From CAVQCJ01 sp963771835 (lineage in GTDB: Bacteria > Actinomycetota > Actinomycetes > Prado026), in the NCBI GenBank assembly GCA_963771835.1, contig CAVYVA010000002.1, positions 1,054,001 to 1,118,000 of the forward strand: DNA of 64,000 nt, written 5' to 3'. A program made the position numbers and the translations under genes. Shown here piece after piece: positions 27,722 through 36,793 of the stretch (position 1 is its first letter; each line of letters opens with the position of its first letter). The notes beneath the pieces were generated by a model. The model had not been told where the DNA came from. It searched no databases and saw only the letters and a program-made list of their open reading frames with translations.

Positions 27722-29461
27722 ATGACATCGCTTACACGGCAGCCGTCGACCGCGCCCGGGACCGGGGCGGCGACGCACCGGCCGTGGTGGCGGGACGCGG
27801 TCGTCTACCAGGTCTACCTGCGCTCGTTCGCCGACGCGGACGGGGACGGGGTCGGCGACCTGGAGGGCCTGCGCGGGCACCTGGACCACCTGGTCGAGCT
27901 GGGCGCGGACGGGCTGTGGATCAACCCGTGCTACCCGTCGCCGCAGGCCGACCACGGCTACGACGTGGCCGACTACTTCGACATCGAGCCGGCGTACGGC
28001 GACCTGGCCGCCTTCGACCGGCTGCTCGCCGACGCGCACGCCCGCGGGCTGCGGGTGCTCATGGACATCGTGCCCAACCACTGCTCGAGCGAGCACCGCT
28101 GGTTCAAGGAGGCGCTGGCCGCCGGCCCCGGGTCGCCGGAGCGGGCCCGGTTCCTGTTCCGGGACGGGCACGGTCCGGACGGCTCGGTCCCGCCCAACCG
28201 CTGGCGGTCGGTGTTCGGCGGCCCGGCCTGGACCCGGGTGGTCGAGCCGGACGGCAGCCCCGGCCAGTGGTACCTGCACCTGTTCGACCCGATGCAGCCG
28301 GACTTCGACTGGCGCAACCCCGAGGTCGGGGACATGTTCGAACAGGTCCTGCGGTTCTGGTTCGACCGGGGCGTGGACGGCTTCCGCATCGACGTCGCGC
28401 ACGGCCTGGTCAAGGCGGACGGGCTGCCCGAGTGGGACCTGCCCCCGCACGCCGCCGGCGACCCCGACCACCCCACGCCGATGTGGGACCAGCCCGAGGT
28501 GCACGACATCTACCGGCGCTGGCGCGGCGTCGCGGAGTCGTACAAGGGCCGGGACATCACCTTCGTCGGCGAGATCTGGGTCCACGACCCGGCCTCGCTC
28601 GCCCTGTACCTGCGCGACGACGAGCTGCCGCAGGCCTTCCACTTCGACCTGCTGATCCAGCCATGGCTGGCGGCGGACCTGCGCGCCTCCGTCCAGCGGG
28701 GGCTGGACCACGTCGGCGCGACCGGCGCGACCATCACGTGGACGCTGGCCAACCACGACGTCCACCGCGCGGTCACCCGGTACGGCCGGGACCAGAGCCG
28801 GGTGGTCATCGACCCCGACGACCCGGTCGGCGGCACCCGCTGGCGCGGCCCGGTCGACGTGGCGCAGGGCACCCGCATCGCCAGGGCGGCCGCCCTGGTC
28901 ACGCTCGCGCTCCCGGGCTCGGTCTACCTCTACCAGGGCGAGGAGCTCGGCCTACCCGAGGTCCTGGACCTGCCCGACGAGGCCCGCCAGGACCCGATCT
29001 TCGCCAGGAGCGGCCACGAGGACTACGGGCGGGACGGCTGCCGGGTGCCGTTGCCCTGGCGTCGCGACGCGGTGTCGTTCGGCTTCTCCGACACGGTGCC
29101 GGGGCAGCCGGTGGCCGCGCCGTGGCTGCCCCAGCCCGACTGGTTCGGCCCGCTCGCCGTCGACGCGGAGCGGGACGACCCCGACTCCACGTACAACCTC
29201 TACCGGCGTGCGCTCGGGCTGCGAGGCGCGCTCTGGTCCGGCCCGGACGAGCCGTTGCGGTGGCTGCCCACCGGCGCCCGCGACGACGTGCTCGCCCTGG
29301 CCCGCGGCCGGGCCGCGTGCGTCGCGGTGTGCGGCGACCAGCCGTTCGAGGCACCGCCGGAGTGGGGCGACATCGTGCTCGCCAGCGCGCCGCCGACCGG
29401 CCGGCTGCTGCCAGGCGAGTCGGCCGCGTGGCTCACCGCCGGAGCGCCGACGGGCGACTGA
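27722..29461 (+). CDS. GH13 alpha-glucosidase/oligo-1,6-glucosidase type enzyme
   Basis: A 579-residue cytoplasmic glycoside hydrolase of family 13. The start WWRDAVVYQVYLRSFADADGDG is typical of alpha-glucosidase, oligo-glucosidase and trehalose-related subfamilies. Catalytic residues are D224 (GFRIDVAHG), E284 (FVGEIW) and D346 (LANHDVH). The calcium/first conserved region MDIVPNH is at 114-120. No signal peptide is seen, so it likely acts on imported maltodextrins or related sugars. The ATG at 27722 is preceded by a purine-rich region and a short divergent promoter gap. No transporter gene is adjacent. Confidence 0.9.
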   Translation: MTSLTRQPSTAPGTGAATHRPWWRDAVVYQVYLRSFADADGDGVGDLEGLRGHLDHLVELGADGLWINPCYPSPQADHGYDVADYFDIEPAYGDLAAFDRLLADAHARGLRVLMDIVPNHCSSEHRWFKEALAAGPGSPERARFLFRDGHGPDGSVPPNRWRSVFGGPAWTRVVEPDGSPGQWYLHLFDPMQPDFDWRNPEVGDMFEQVLRFWFDRGVDGFRIDVAHGLVKADGLPEWDLPPHAAGDPDHPTPMWDQPEVHDIYRRWRGVAESYKGRDITFVGEIWVHDPASLALYLRDDELPQAFHFDLLIQPWLAADLRASVQRGLDHVGATGATITWTLANHDVHRAVTRYGRDQSRVVIDPDDPVGGTRWRGPVDVAQGTRIARAAALVTLALPGSVYLYQGEELGLPEVLDLPDEARQDPIFARSGHEDYGRDGCRVPLPWRRDAVSFGFSDTVPGQPVAAPWLPQPDWFGPLAVDAERDDPDSTYNLYRRALGLRGALWSGPDEPLRWLPTGARDDVLALARGRAACVAVCGDQPFEAPPEWGDIVLASAPPTGRLLPGESAAWLTAGAPTGD

Positions 29462-29530
29462 GCGCGGCCCCGGATAGGTTGGCGGCGGGGTTCCCGTCCT
29501 CCTCGTCACCCGTCGACCAGAGGACTGCCG

Positions 29531-30146
29531 ATGCCGACTCGCCTCAGCGGGACCGAGCGCCGCGACCAGATCCTGGCCTGCGCCAGGTACGTGTTCGCCC
29601 AGGAGGGTTACGACGGCGCTCGCACCGCCGAGATCGCCGATCGGGCCGGCGTCAGCGAACGGCTCATGTACAAGCACTTCGAGGGCAAGCGCGAGCTGTT
29701 CATCGCCGTCACCGCGGACACCGCCGCGCTCGTCGCGCGCGGGTACCGGCAGGTCGCCGACCAGGCGCCCGACCTGGAGTCGGCGATCCGCGAGCTGTAC
29801 GACGGCCGGCTCGGCCCCGGCCGGTTCCGCGGCCGCACGCACGGGGTGTTCTTCGCCCGGGTGCACGGACCGTTCGACGACCCGGACCTCGACGGCTCGA
29901 TCAGCGCGGCCTACCGCACGCTCGCCGACGCCGCGACGTACTTCTTCAAGCGCATGCGCGACCGCGGGTTGGTCCGCGCCGACATCGATCCCGAGGTGCG
30001 TGGCCTGGAACCTGTCCGGGATCCTGCACCTGCACGACCCGCTGTGGTCCGCCCACACCGCCCGGCGCGCGGTCGCCCTGGAACGGCGGATCGTGGCGGC
30101 GTTCATCGCCGACCTTGTTCCAGACCACCGCGCAGCCCCCCGATAG
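29531..30146 (+). CDS. TetR family transcriptional regulator, apparent frameshift
   Basis: The N-terminal helix-turn-helix is clear: RRDQILACARYVFAQEGYDGARTAEIADRAGVSERLMYKHFEGKRELF spans residues 10-57. The ligand domain continues to DIDPEV, where near 30000 the frame shifts; the other frame gives AWNLSGILHLHDPLWSAH and ends at 30146, the usual C-terminus. One extra G explains it; the restored length is 204 residues. This is the last apparent frameshift in the window. Target unknown; the adjacent membrane protein gene 16 bp downstream may be co-transcribed. Confidence 0.87.
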
Positions 30147-30162
30147 GCCTAGGGTCGCCCTC

Positions 30163-31515
30163 ATGACGACAGGTCCAGACGAAGCAGAAGTCGCCCGGCT
30201 GCTCGAGGAGAACGAGCGGCTGCGCCTCGAGCTCGAGTCAGGCACCAAGGTGTCCCGCCGCCGGGTCCGGCGCACGATCGCCGCCGTTCTCGCGTTCCTC
30301 ACCGGGCTGCTGCTGGTGCTAGGCGTGGTCGCGACCTGGACGTCGCGGACCGCGCTCGACACCGACAAGTTCGTCGCGCGGGTCGGGCCGGTCATCGAGG
30401 ACCCGACCGTCCGGGCCGCGGTGGCGACCGAGCTGGGCAACGAGCTCGTGGACGTCCTGGCCCTGCAGAGCCGCCTCACCAACGCGTTGCCGCAGAACCT
30501 GACCTTCCTGGCCGGCCCGCTGGCCAGCGGTGCCGAGACGGTGATCCGCAAGCAGGTCACGAAGTTCGTCTACTCCGAAGCCTTCGTGAAGATCTGGTAC
30601 TCGGCGCTGCGGCTGGCGCAGACCCAGGTGGTGGGGGCGCTCACGGGCTCGTCCGCGCCGTTGCAAGTCGTCAACGGGAAAGTCGCCATCGACCTGATCG
30701 ACGTGATCGGGCAGGTCCTCAACCAGCTGCAGTCCGAGCTGCCGGCGGTCTTCGGCACGGCCGTGACCTCGCAGATCCCGGACAACCTCCCGGTCGACCA
30801 GATCCGGGCGCTCGTCCAGCGATTCCTCGGGGTCAGCCTGCCGGAGAACTTCGCCCTGCTGCCGGTCGTCGACCAGTCCGCCCTGGACACCGCCCGCCAG
30901 GGCATCCGCATCATCAACCTGTCGGTCCTCCTGGTCGGGCTCGGCGCGCTGGTGGCGTTCGTGCTGGCGCTGGTGGCCTCCGTGTCGCGACGGCGGACGC
31001 TGCTGCAGGTCGGGATGTGGACGGCGATCATCACCGCGGTGGTCTTCTTCGCGCTGCGCACGATCAGCCAGCAGGCCATCGCCTCGGTCCAGAACCCGAC
31101 GCTGCGCCCTGCCGTGACCGCCGGCTCCCGTGAGCTGTTCAGCACGCTGCGCGGGTTCGCGGCGCTGCTGTTCTGGCTGGGCCTGCTGCTGGCCGTCGTG
31201 ATGTACCTGGCCGGGCCCGGCCGGTTCCCGACCGCGCTGCGCCGGTGGGTGGCCACCGGGTTCGGGTGGACCCGCGACCGGGTCCGGGCCATCGCGGCCG
31301 ACGAGGGCTACGCGACGTGGGTCGCGCAGCATGTGGACCCGCTGCGCATCGGCGGGGTGGTCGTGGCCGCCGTCCTGCTCCTGTGGCTGTCCAGCTGGAC
31401 CGCGCTGATCGTGATCGGCGTCCTCCTGGTGCTCTACGAGGTCGGCGTCACGCTGTACGCCCGCTCGACCCCCGCAGCACGCACCGAGGAAGAGGCCGTC
31501 GTCAGCCAGACCTAG
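30163..31515 (+). CDS. Conserved actinobacterial membrane protein
   Basis: A 450-residue membrane protein I cannot place in a functional family. It begins with a short coiled coil (VARLLEENERLRLELE) and a basic patch, then one transmembrane helix (AAVLAFLTGLLLVLGVVATW). A large extracytoplasmic segment of about 200 residues with repeated amphipathic helices follows, then four more helices (residues about 255-430). The domain order resembles a widespread actinobacterial protein of unknown function with an extracellular middle section. It follows the TetR gene by 16 bp. Confidence 0.7.
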   Translation: MTTGPDEAEVARLLEENERLRLELESGTKVSRRRVRRTIAAVLAFLTGLLLVLGVVATWTSRTALDTDKFVARVGPVIEDPTVRAAVATELGNELVDVLALQSRLTNALPQNLTFLAGPLASGAETVIRKQVTKFVYSEAFVKIWYSALRLAQTQVVGALTGSSAPLQVVNGKVAIDLIDVIGQVLNQLQSELPAVFGTAVTSQIPDNLPVDQIRALVQRFLGVSLPENFALLPVVDQSALDTARQGIRIINLSVLLVGLGALVAFVLALVASVSRRRTLLQVGMWTAIITAVVFFALRTISQQAIASVQNPTLRPAVTAGSRELFSTLRGFAALLFWLGLLLAVVMYLAGPGRFPTALRRWVATGFGWTRDRVRAIAADEGYATWVAQHVDPLRIGGVVVAAVLLLWLSSWTALIVIGVLLVLYEVGVTLYARSTPAARTEEEAVVSQT

Positions 31516-31536
31516 CCGCGCCCACGTCCACGGCTG

Positions 31537-32256
31537 TCAGCTCTTGACCGGGGCCGGCTCCGAGAGGTCGATCGTGCGCGTCTCGGCGAGGTCCTCGTCG
31601 ACCTGGTCGTCGACCGGACCCGGCTCCTCGTCCTCGTCCGTCGGCAGGGGCGCCTGCGACGGGGACAGCGACGGCCACTGCTCGGACGCCCCGGCCAGGA
31701 TGCCGTCGAGCGCGTCGCGCATGTGCGCGATCTCGGTCAGCAGCTCGACCCGACGGTCCGCCAGCTCGGTGACCTCGCGGCGTGCCGCGGCTCCCAGCTC
31801 CTCGGCCTCCCGGCGCGCGTCCGAACGGATGTCGGCCGCCTCGCGCTCGGCCGCGTGCCGTAGCGCGGTGGCGTCCCGCTCCGCGTCCGCCCGCATCTGG
31901 GCCGCCTCGGTCTCCGCGAGCCCCAGCATCTGGGAGACCCGTTCGCCGAGCGCGTCGAAGCTCGGCCGTCCGCGCTCGAGCTCCGCGCTGACCCTGGCCA
32001 GCTCGGCGCTCGCGGCACTCTCCCGGGCCGTCGAGCCGGCCAACTCGGCGCGCAGCTGGTCGACGAGGACGGCCACCCGGGCCAGGTGTCCGTCGACCTG
32101 GTGCCGGTCGTAGCCGCGCAGCACCACGTCGAAGCCGTCGAGGCCGCCGGGCGGGCGGGCGGGCGGCGCGGGCGCCGACTCCTGCACCGTGACCATGCCC
32201 GGGACGAGGTCGTCGGCGGGCGGCACGGACGCGGCCGGTGCGCGGTCTTCGGTCAT
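31537..32256 (-). CDS. DivIVA domain coiled-coil protein
   Basis: A 239-residue protein of the DivIVA/Wag31-like type. A disordered N-terminus is followed by the DivIVA signature FDVVLRGYDRHQVDGHL, then a long coiled coil (about residues 65-180, rich in EAAQMRADAERDAT). The C-terminal tail is acidic. DivIVA proteins mark curved membranes and organise polar growth. Because this one is short with an N-terminal extension, it may be an accessory paralogue, not the essential Wag31. ATG 32256 follows a GGAGG site. Confidence 0.82.
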   Translation of the reverse strand: MTEDRAPAASVPPADDLVPGMVTVQESAPAPPARPPGGLDGFDVVLRGYDRHQVDGHLARVAVLVDQLRAELAGSTARESAASAELARVSAELERGRPSFDALGERVSQMLGLAETEAAQMRADAERDATALRHAAEREAADIRSDARREAEELGAAARREVTELADRRVELLTEIAHMRDALDGILAGASEQWPSLSPSQAPLPTDEDEEPGPVDDQVDEDLAETRTIDLSEPAPVKS

Positions 32257-32386
32257 GGTGGGCTCCTCCTCGGGCCGGGTCGGGAGCACCCGGCGGGCAC
32301 GCGGCAGGAGCCGCGCTCGCGTCTGTGCTCCCCACGGTTCGCACCCGGCAAACCGGACGGCGTGAAGACGGGTTACGGTCGCGGGC

Positions 32387-33226
32387 ATGACCAGGGTGCG
32401 GTTCGGCATCGACGTCGCCCAGCAACGGATGGAGTGGGACGACCTGCTCGGACGGGTCCGCCTCAGCGAGGACCTCGGCTTCGAGGGCGTCTGGGGCTTC
32501 GACCACTTCGTCCCCACGTACGGCGAGGGCCCGGGCAACTGCTTCGAGGGGATGACCACCTTGGCCGCGCTCGCGTCGGCCACCTCCCGCATCCGGCTCG
32601 GCCTGCTGGTCACCGGCGTGACCTACCGGCACCCCTCCGTGCTGGCGGCCCAGGCGGTGACCGTCGACCACGCCAGCCACGGCAGGCTCGAGCTGGCGAT
32701 GGGCGCGGCCTGGTACGAGGCGGAGCACCGGCAGCTGGGGATCGACTTCCCACCGCTCGCCGAGCGGTTCGACCGGCTGGAGGACTGCCTGGAGATCCTC
32801 ACCCGCCTGTTCACCGGGGAGGTCGTCGACTACGCCGGGCGGGTGTTCAGCCTCGACGGGGCCCGGCTGCGGCCGGTCCCGGTGCAGCAGCCGCGGCCGC
32901 CGCTGTGGATCGGCGGGTCCGGGCGCCGGCGGACCCTGCCGCTGGTGGCCCGCTACGCGGACGTCTGGCACTGCTTCGCGTCGCAGCAGGAGCTGCGCGC
33001 GCTGTCCGCGGTCGTGGACGAGCTGGCCGCCGCGAACGGCCGGGACCCCGCGACGATCGCGCGGGCGTCCTCGCTGTCGCTGTCCGAGCCGTGGGACGAG
33101 GTCCGCGCGAACGCCGAGGCGATGCGCGCGGCGGGCATCACGTACCTCGTCTGCGGCTGGCCGACCGAGGGCGTCGCCAGGGTCGAGGAGTTCGCGACCC
33201 GGATCCTTCCCGAGCTGGCCGGCTGA
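32387..33226 (+). CDS. LLM class F420-dependent oxidoreductase
   Basis: A 279-residue luciferase-like monooxygenase-fold protein. MTRVRFGIDVAQQRMEWDDLL, GFEGVWGFDHF, RIRLGLLVTGVTYRHPSVLAAQAVTVDHASHGRLELAMGA (split across residues 65-110) and LWIGGSGRRRTLPLVARYAD are typical of F420-dependent members of actinobacteria. The substrate is unknown. It is divergent from the DivIVA gene with 130 bp between them. Confidence 0.85.
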   Translation: MTRVRFGIDVAQQRMEWDDLLGRVRLSEDLGFEGVWGFDHFVPTYGEGPGNCFEGMTTLAALASATSRIRLGLLVTGVTYRHPSVLAAQAVTVDHASHGRLELAMGAAWYEAEHRQLGIDFPPLAERFDRLEDCLEILTRLFTGEVVDYAGRVFSLDGARLRPVPVQQPRPPLWIGGSGRRRTLPLVARYADVWHCFASQQELRALSAVVDELAAANGRDPATIARASSLSLSEPWDEVRANAEAMRAAGITYLVCGWPTEGVARVEEFATRILPELAG

Positions 33227-33230
33227 CGGG

Positions 33231-33782
33231 ATGGAACCCGCGCCGGACGCCCAAGCCGAGCCCCCCGACGACATCCGGGCCGATCCGCCGTCCCGGCCGC
33301 CGGTCCCGGTCCGCCTGCTGGCGGGCACGATCGCGGCGTTGACGTGCGCGGCCACAGCCCTGCTCGTCGCCCGCTGGCACTCGCCGGAGAACTTCTTCCA
33401 GTTCAACGCACGGTCCATCCCGTGGGCGTACCTGTGGTCGGTGGGGCTGCTGTCGGCAGCGCTCTTCGCCACCGCGGCGGTGCTGCTGCGCGGCACCCTG
33501 ACGGCCCTGGCCTGGGTCGGCGGTGGGCTGATCGCGCTGTCGGCGACCGGGCTGGTCGAGTCGTTCTGGTTCGCCTTCCAGGTCCTGCAGGGGGACGGGG
33601 CGACCCGCGTCCTGCCGTACGCCCGCGGCTACGCCGTCGTGCTCGCCCTCGCTCTCGTGCTCACCTGGGCAGCCGTCCTGCTCTCCCGGCGGCAGACCCA
33701 GTCAGCCGTCGACGGCCGGGGACGGCGAAGTCCGAAACCCGCGCGCCCGCCGTCGCAGGCGCCGGGCAGACTGTCCGGGTGA
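33231..33782 (+). CDS. Small integral membrane protein of unknown function
   Basis: A 183-residue protein with four hydrophobic helices (about residues 28-47, 65-87, 94-115, 130-150) after a Pro-rich cytoplasmic N-terminus. The loop WHSPENFFQFNARSIPWAY is the most distinctive stretch. I do not recognise a family. The stop overlaps the start of the EamA transporter gene as GTGA, so it is translated together with it. Confidence 0.65.
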   Translation: MEPAPDAQAEPPDDIRADPPSRPPVPVRLLAGTIAALTCAATALLVARWHSPENFFQFNARSIPWAYLWSVGLLSAALFATAAVLLRGTLTALAWVGGGLIALSATGLVESFWFAFQVLQGDGATRVLPYARGYAVVLALALVLTWAAVLLSRRQTQSAVDGRGRRSPKPARPPSQAPGRLSG

Positions 33783-34708
33783 CACGTCGAGGAGCCCTGC
33801 TGTTCGCAGCGATGTCGGTGATCTGGGGCGTGCCGTACCTGTTCATCCGGGTCGCCGACCGTGGCCTCGAGCCGGCCGTGATCGTGTCCGGGCGCACCCT
33901 GATCGGCGCGCTGGTGCTGCTGCCGCTGGCCGCCAGGGCCAAGGCGATCCGGCCGGTGCTTCCCGGCTGGCGCTGGCTGGTCGCGTTCGCGGTCATCGAG
34001 ATGGCCATCCCCTGGTACCTGCTCACGGACGCCGAGCGGCACCTGCCCAGCGCGCTGACCGGCCTCATGGTCGCCGCCGTGCCGCTGGTCGGGGCGGCGA
34101 TCTCGCTGGTCGGCCCGCACGAGGACCGGCTGACCGGGGTGCGCGCGCTCGGGCTGGGCATCGGGCTCGCCGGCGTCGTCGCGCTGCTCGGCGTCGACCT
34201 GGACCTGGACGGCGCCGGCGCATGGCCGGTGGTCGAGGTCCTCCTCGTCGCCGTCTGCTACGCGACCGGTCCGGTGATCCTGTCCCGTCGGCTCAACGGG
34301 CTGCCGGGGATCGGCGTCAGCGCGGTCTCGCTCAGCGTCGCGGCGGCGCTCTACCTGGTCCCGGGCATCCTGCTGTGGCCCGCCTCCGCGCCACCGGCCA
34401 GCGCGGTCTGGTCGGTGGTCGTGCTCGGGCTGGTGTGCACGGCGCTCGCGTTCGTCCTGTTCTACGACCTCATCGCCGAGATCGGGCCGAGCCGCTCGAC
34501 CGTGATCACGTACCTCAACCCGGCTGTGGCGCTGCTGCTGGGCATCGTGGTGCTGGGCGAGCAGCCGACGGTCGGGATGTTCATCGGCTTCCCGCTGGTG
34601 CTGCTCGGATCGGTTCTCGCCACCCGGGGTCCGCGACGCAGGGCCTCCGGCGCGCCCAGCGACGCCGGCGAGACGGGTCAGGAGATCGCGAGCAACGCCA
34701 GCCCGTAG
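33779..34708 (+). CDS. EamA/DMT family transporter
   Basis: A 309-residue, ten-helix drug/metabolite transporter with two EamA repeats. The N-terminus has FAAMSVIWGVPYLFIRVA and the second repeat ends with ITYLNPAVALLLGIVVLGEQ, both family signatures. The substrate cannot be inferred. GTG start overlapping the preceding gene. Its last 31 bp overlap, convergently, the end of the diol dehydratase reactivase gene. Confidence 0.85.
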   Translation: MTRRGALLFAAMSVIWGVPYLFIRVADRGLEPAVIVSGRTLIGALVLLPLAARAKAIRPVLPGWRWLVAFAVIEMAIPWYLLTDAERHLPSALTGLMVAAVPLVGAAISLVGPHEDRLTGVRALGLGIGLAGVVALLGVDLDLDGAGAWPVVEVLLVAVCYATGPVILSRRLNGLPGIGVSAVSLSVAAALYLVPGILLWPASAPPASAVWSVVVLGLVCTALAFVLFYDLIAEIGPSRSTVITYLNPAVALLLGIVVLGEQPTVGMFIGFPLVLLGSVLATRGPRRRASGAPSDAGETGQEIASNASP

Positions 34709-36423
34709 GCCACGGCGTACCGGTGCCCGAGCCGGCCCGCCACGTCGCCGCGCCCGACCGCGGCGCCGGGCAGCTCCGGCCGCAGCAGCCCGACCAGCTC
34801 CTCGTCGGCCGCGGCACCGCCCACCAGCAGGACGTCGGCGGGCCGCCCGCCGAGCGTGCGGAGGGCACGCGTCACGTTGTCGACCAGCACCCGTTGCTTG
34901 GTGCGCAGCCGCAGCGCGCGCCACTCGGCCGCCGCCAGCCCGCCGCCGAACGGCAGCAGCCCGGCCGGGCCCGGCACCACCAGCGACCCGACCGCAGCCG
35001 GCTCGGCCGGCCGGTCCAGGAAGGTACGCGTGCCGTCCTCGGCGAGCAGCACGTGCGGAGCCTCCAGCCGCGAGGAGGGGACACGCTTGACCCAGTCCGC
35101 GGCACCGCGCGGCAGCCCCAGGAACGTGGCCACGGCCACCGTGAGCATCTCGCCGGCGCCGGCGGCGACGACCTCGGTCCCGTCCGCACCGATCACGTCC
35201 ACGGTGCCGCCGCCCAGGTCGACGACCGTCACGCCGGGACGGACCCCGGGCGTCGAGCCCGCGCCGATCCGCGCCGCGGCCGCCTCGGAGCCGACCACGC
35301 GCACCGGCAGTCCGAGCTCGTCGCCCAGCCGGCCGGCCGGGTCGCGCGGGGAGTCGCCGGCGACCAGCCCGGCCACCACCAGGGCACGGGCCGTGGTCGC
35401 GTCCACCCGGGCGGCGACCGATGCGGCGATCTCGCGCAGCTCGACGACCCAAAGGTCGTCGACCACGTCCGCCGGCTCGTCGGGCGTCGCCCGCCAGGAC
35501 TGCACCGCGCCGACGGGGCTCCGCGCCAGGGCTTGCCACACGCCGGCGGCGAGGGCCGTCGGCTCGGTCGCCTCGCGCAGCAGCAGCGAACCGGTCGGCT
35601 CGCGGTGACGCCCGGTCGCCGACCCGCCCGCCAGCAGGGCGACCGCGCCGCGCGAGCCGTCACCGAGGGATTCCGCGACGGCCACCGCGTCGGCCCGCTC
35701 GTCGGCCGACAGGCCCAGCAGCCCGGACAGCCGGATCGGGTCGGCGAGGTCCTGCAACCGGTGCCCGGGCGGGCGGATCTCCATCGCCACCAGACGAGCG
35801 CCGCGCACGGCGTCCACGTCCACCTCGTCGGCCACGGGCAGCGGGGCGGGCAGCCGGGCGGCCACCAGCACTCCTTCGTCGTCGGCCAGCAGCAGGCCGC
35901 GCACGTCCGCGCCCGCGGCCAGCCAGCGACGGGTCACCTCGACCGTGGTGGCGTACCCGGTCCCGCGGCGGACGAGCAGGACGACGGGAGTCCCGAGCAC
36001 CGGCTCGCCGTCCAGGTCCGCCGGGGCCCCGAGCGCGGTGCCCAGGCCGCCGGGTGTGGCCCCGCCGACGCGCACCGGGTCGAGCCGTCCGGTCCGCGGC
36101 GCGTTCTGCGGCAGCGACGTCGCACGGGTCACGACCGGCCGCAGCGGCGCGACCGCCACCAGGTCCGGGACCACGCCCAGCCGGGCCGCGGTGCGGCGCA
36201 GCAGCACCGCCGCGCCGTGCACGGAGGCGTCCGAGCCCTTGCGTCCGCGGGTCGCCGCCCGGTCCCACCCGAGCACGGACGGCTGGGCGCCGACGGGCGC
36301 GGCGGCGATGTCGACGGTGTCGAGGGTGTCGAGGGTGTCGAGGGTGTCGAGGGTGTCGAGGGTGTCGACGATGACGACCTCGGTGGTGGTGTTCCCGATG
36401 TCGAGGCCGGCGATCACCGTCAC
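34678..36423 (-). CDS. Diol/glycerol dehydratase reactivase, large (ATPase) subunit
   Basis: An ATP-dependent chaperone that swaps damaged cobalamin out of B12 diol dehydratase (DdrA/PduG type, 581 residues, near the family length). The actin-like ATPase motifs are IAGLDIGNTTTEVV at the N-terminus, TVVDLGGGTVDVIGADG, and DVLLVGGAAADEEL. Right after the first motif there is an unusual run of five Leu-Asp-Thr repeats. GTG 36423 starts 7 bp after the small-subunit stop. The small reactivase subunit (DdrB/PduH) is not encoded nearby. Last gene of the minus-strand operon. Confidence 0.9.
   Translation of the reverse strand: MTVIAGLDIGNTTTEVVIVDTLDTLDTLDTLDTLDTVDIAAAPVGAQPSVLGWDRAATRGRKGSDASVHGAAVLLRRTAARLGVVPDLVAVAPLRPVVTRATSLPQNAPRTGRLDPVRVGGATPGGLGTALGAPADLDGEPVLGTPVVLLVRRGTGYATTVEVTRRWLAAGADVRGLLLADDEGVLVAARLPAPLPVADEVDVDAVRGARLVAMEIRPPGHRLQDLADPIRLSGLLGLSADERADAVAVAESLGDGSRGAVALLAGGSATGRHREPTGSLLLREATEPTALAAGVWQALARSPVGAVQSWRATPDEPADVVDDLWVVELREIAASVAARVDATTARALVVAGLVAGDSPRDPAGRLGDELGLPVRVVGSEAAAARIGAGSTPGVRPGVTVVDLGGGTVDVIGADGTEVVAAGAGEMLTVAVATFLGLPRGAADWVKRVPSSRLEAPHVLLAEDGTRTFLDRPAEPAAVGSLVVPGPAGLLPFGGGLAAAEWRALRLRTKQRVLVDNVTRALRTLGGRPADVLLVGGAAADEELVGLLRPELPGAAVGRGDVAGRLGHRYAVAYGLALLAIS
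36316..36369 (-). repeat. 9-bp tandem repeat inside the reactivase gene
   Basis: On the plus strand the unit GGTGTCGAG is repeated five times exactly with a sixth variant copy (GGTGTCGAC). It encodes (Leu-Asp-Thr)5 flanked by VDT and VDI in the reactivase. Because the unit is 9 bp, copy-number change would keep the frame. Confidence 0.9.
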
Positions 36424-36430
36424 CAGGGCC

Positions 36431-36793
36431 TCACCGGCGCAACAACCCCCGCCGCTCGTACACCTCGGCAGCCTCCGCGAACAGCGCGGCGTTGCGCGCC
36501 GCCCCGGCGGCGGCGAGCCGGGACGCGATCGCGACCAGCTCGTCGGCCGTGGACCGGCGCGGCCGCAGCGCCTCGTACAGGGCCAGCACCTCTTCGTCGG
36601 GGAGGACGGCCAGCTCGGCGGCACGGCGGAAGTTCTCGGCCAGCTGCGGGTTGGCGTGCGCGGCGGCGACCGTGGCCTGGTGCTCGAGCGTCTCCGGGTG
36701 GATCCGGACGTCGCCGATGCCGACGGTGCCGTCCCGGACGGCATCCACGGTGATCTCGGCCGGGTCGCGTCCGGACGCGCCGACCGCGCTCAC
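36431..36793 (-). CDS. B12-dependent diol dehydratase small subunit
   Basis: The gamma-type subunit of the diol/glycerol dehydratase (120 residues). Family stretches are IHPETLEHQATVAAAHANPQLAENFRRAAELAVLPDEEVLALYEALRPRRST, spread over residues 30-83, and a helical C-terminus. The first 30 residues do not form the amphipathic helix that acts as an encapsulation peptide in PduE of Salmonella. GTG 36793 overlaps the stop of the large-medium gene as GTGA. Confidence 0.9.
   Translation of the reverse strand: MSAVGASGRDPAEITVDAVRDGTVGIGDVRIHPETLEHQATVAAAHANPQLAENFRRAAELAVLPDEEVLALYEALRPRRSTADELVAIASRLAAAGAARNAALFAEAAEVYERRGLLRR

Noticed and set aside
27784..31515. Very long open frame (over 1200 codons) across the glucosidase, TetR and membrane protein genes
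   Set aside because: It is in a different frame from the well-supported glucosidase and TetR genes and reads as Arg/Gly/Pro-rich low-complexity protein. It becomes real only where it coincides with the membrane protein gene from 30163.
32387..33226. Link between the F420-type oxidoreductase and the microcompartment pathway
   Set aside because: It is 9 kb from the shell genes, on the other side of unrelated membrane genes, with nothing in its sequence to tie it to the pathway.
36316..36369. Possible short CRISPR-like array
   Set aside because: The units are 9 bp with no spacers, in frame in a coding gene, and there are no cas genes.
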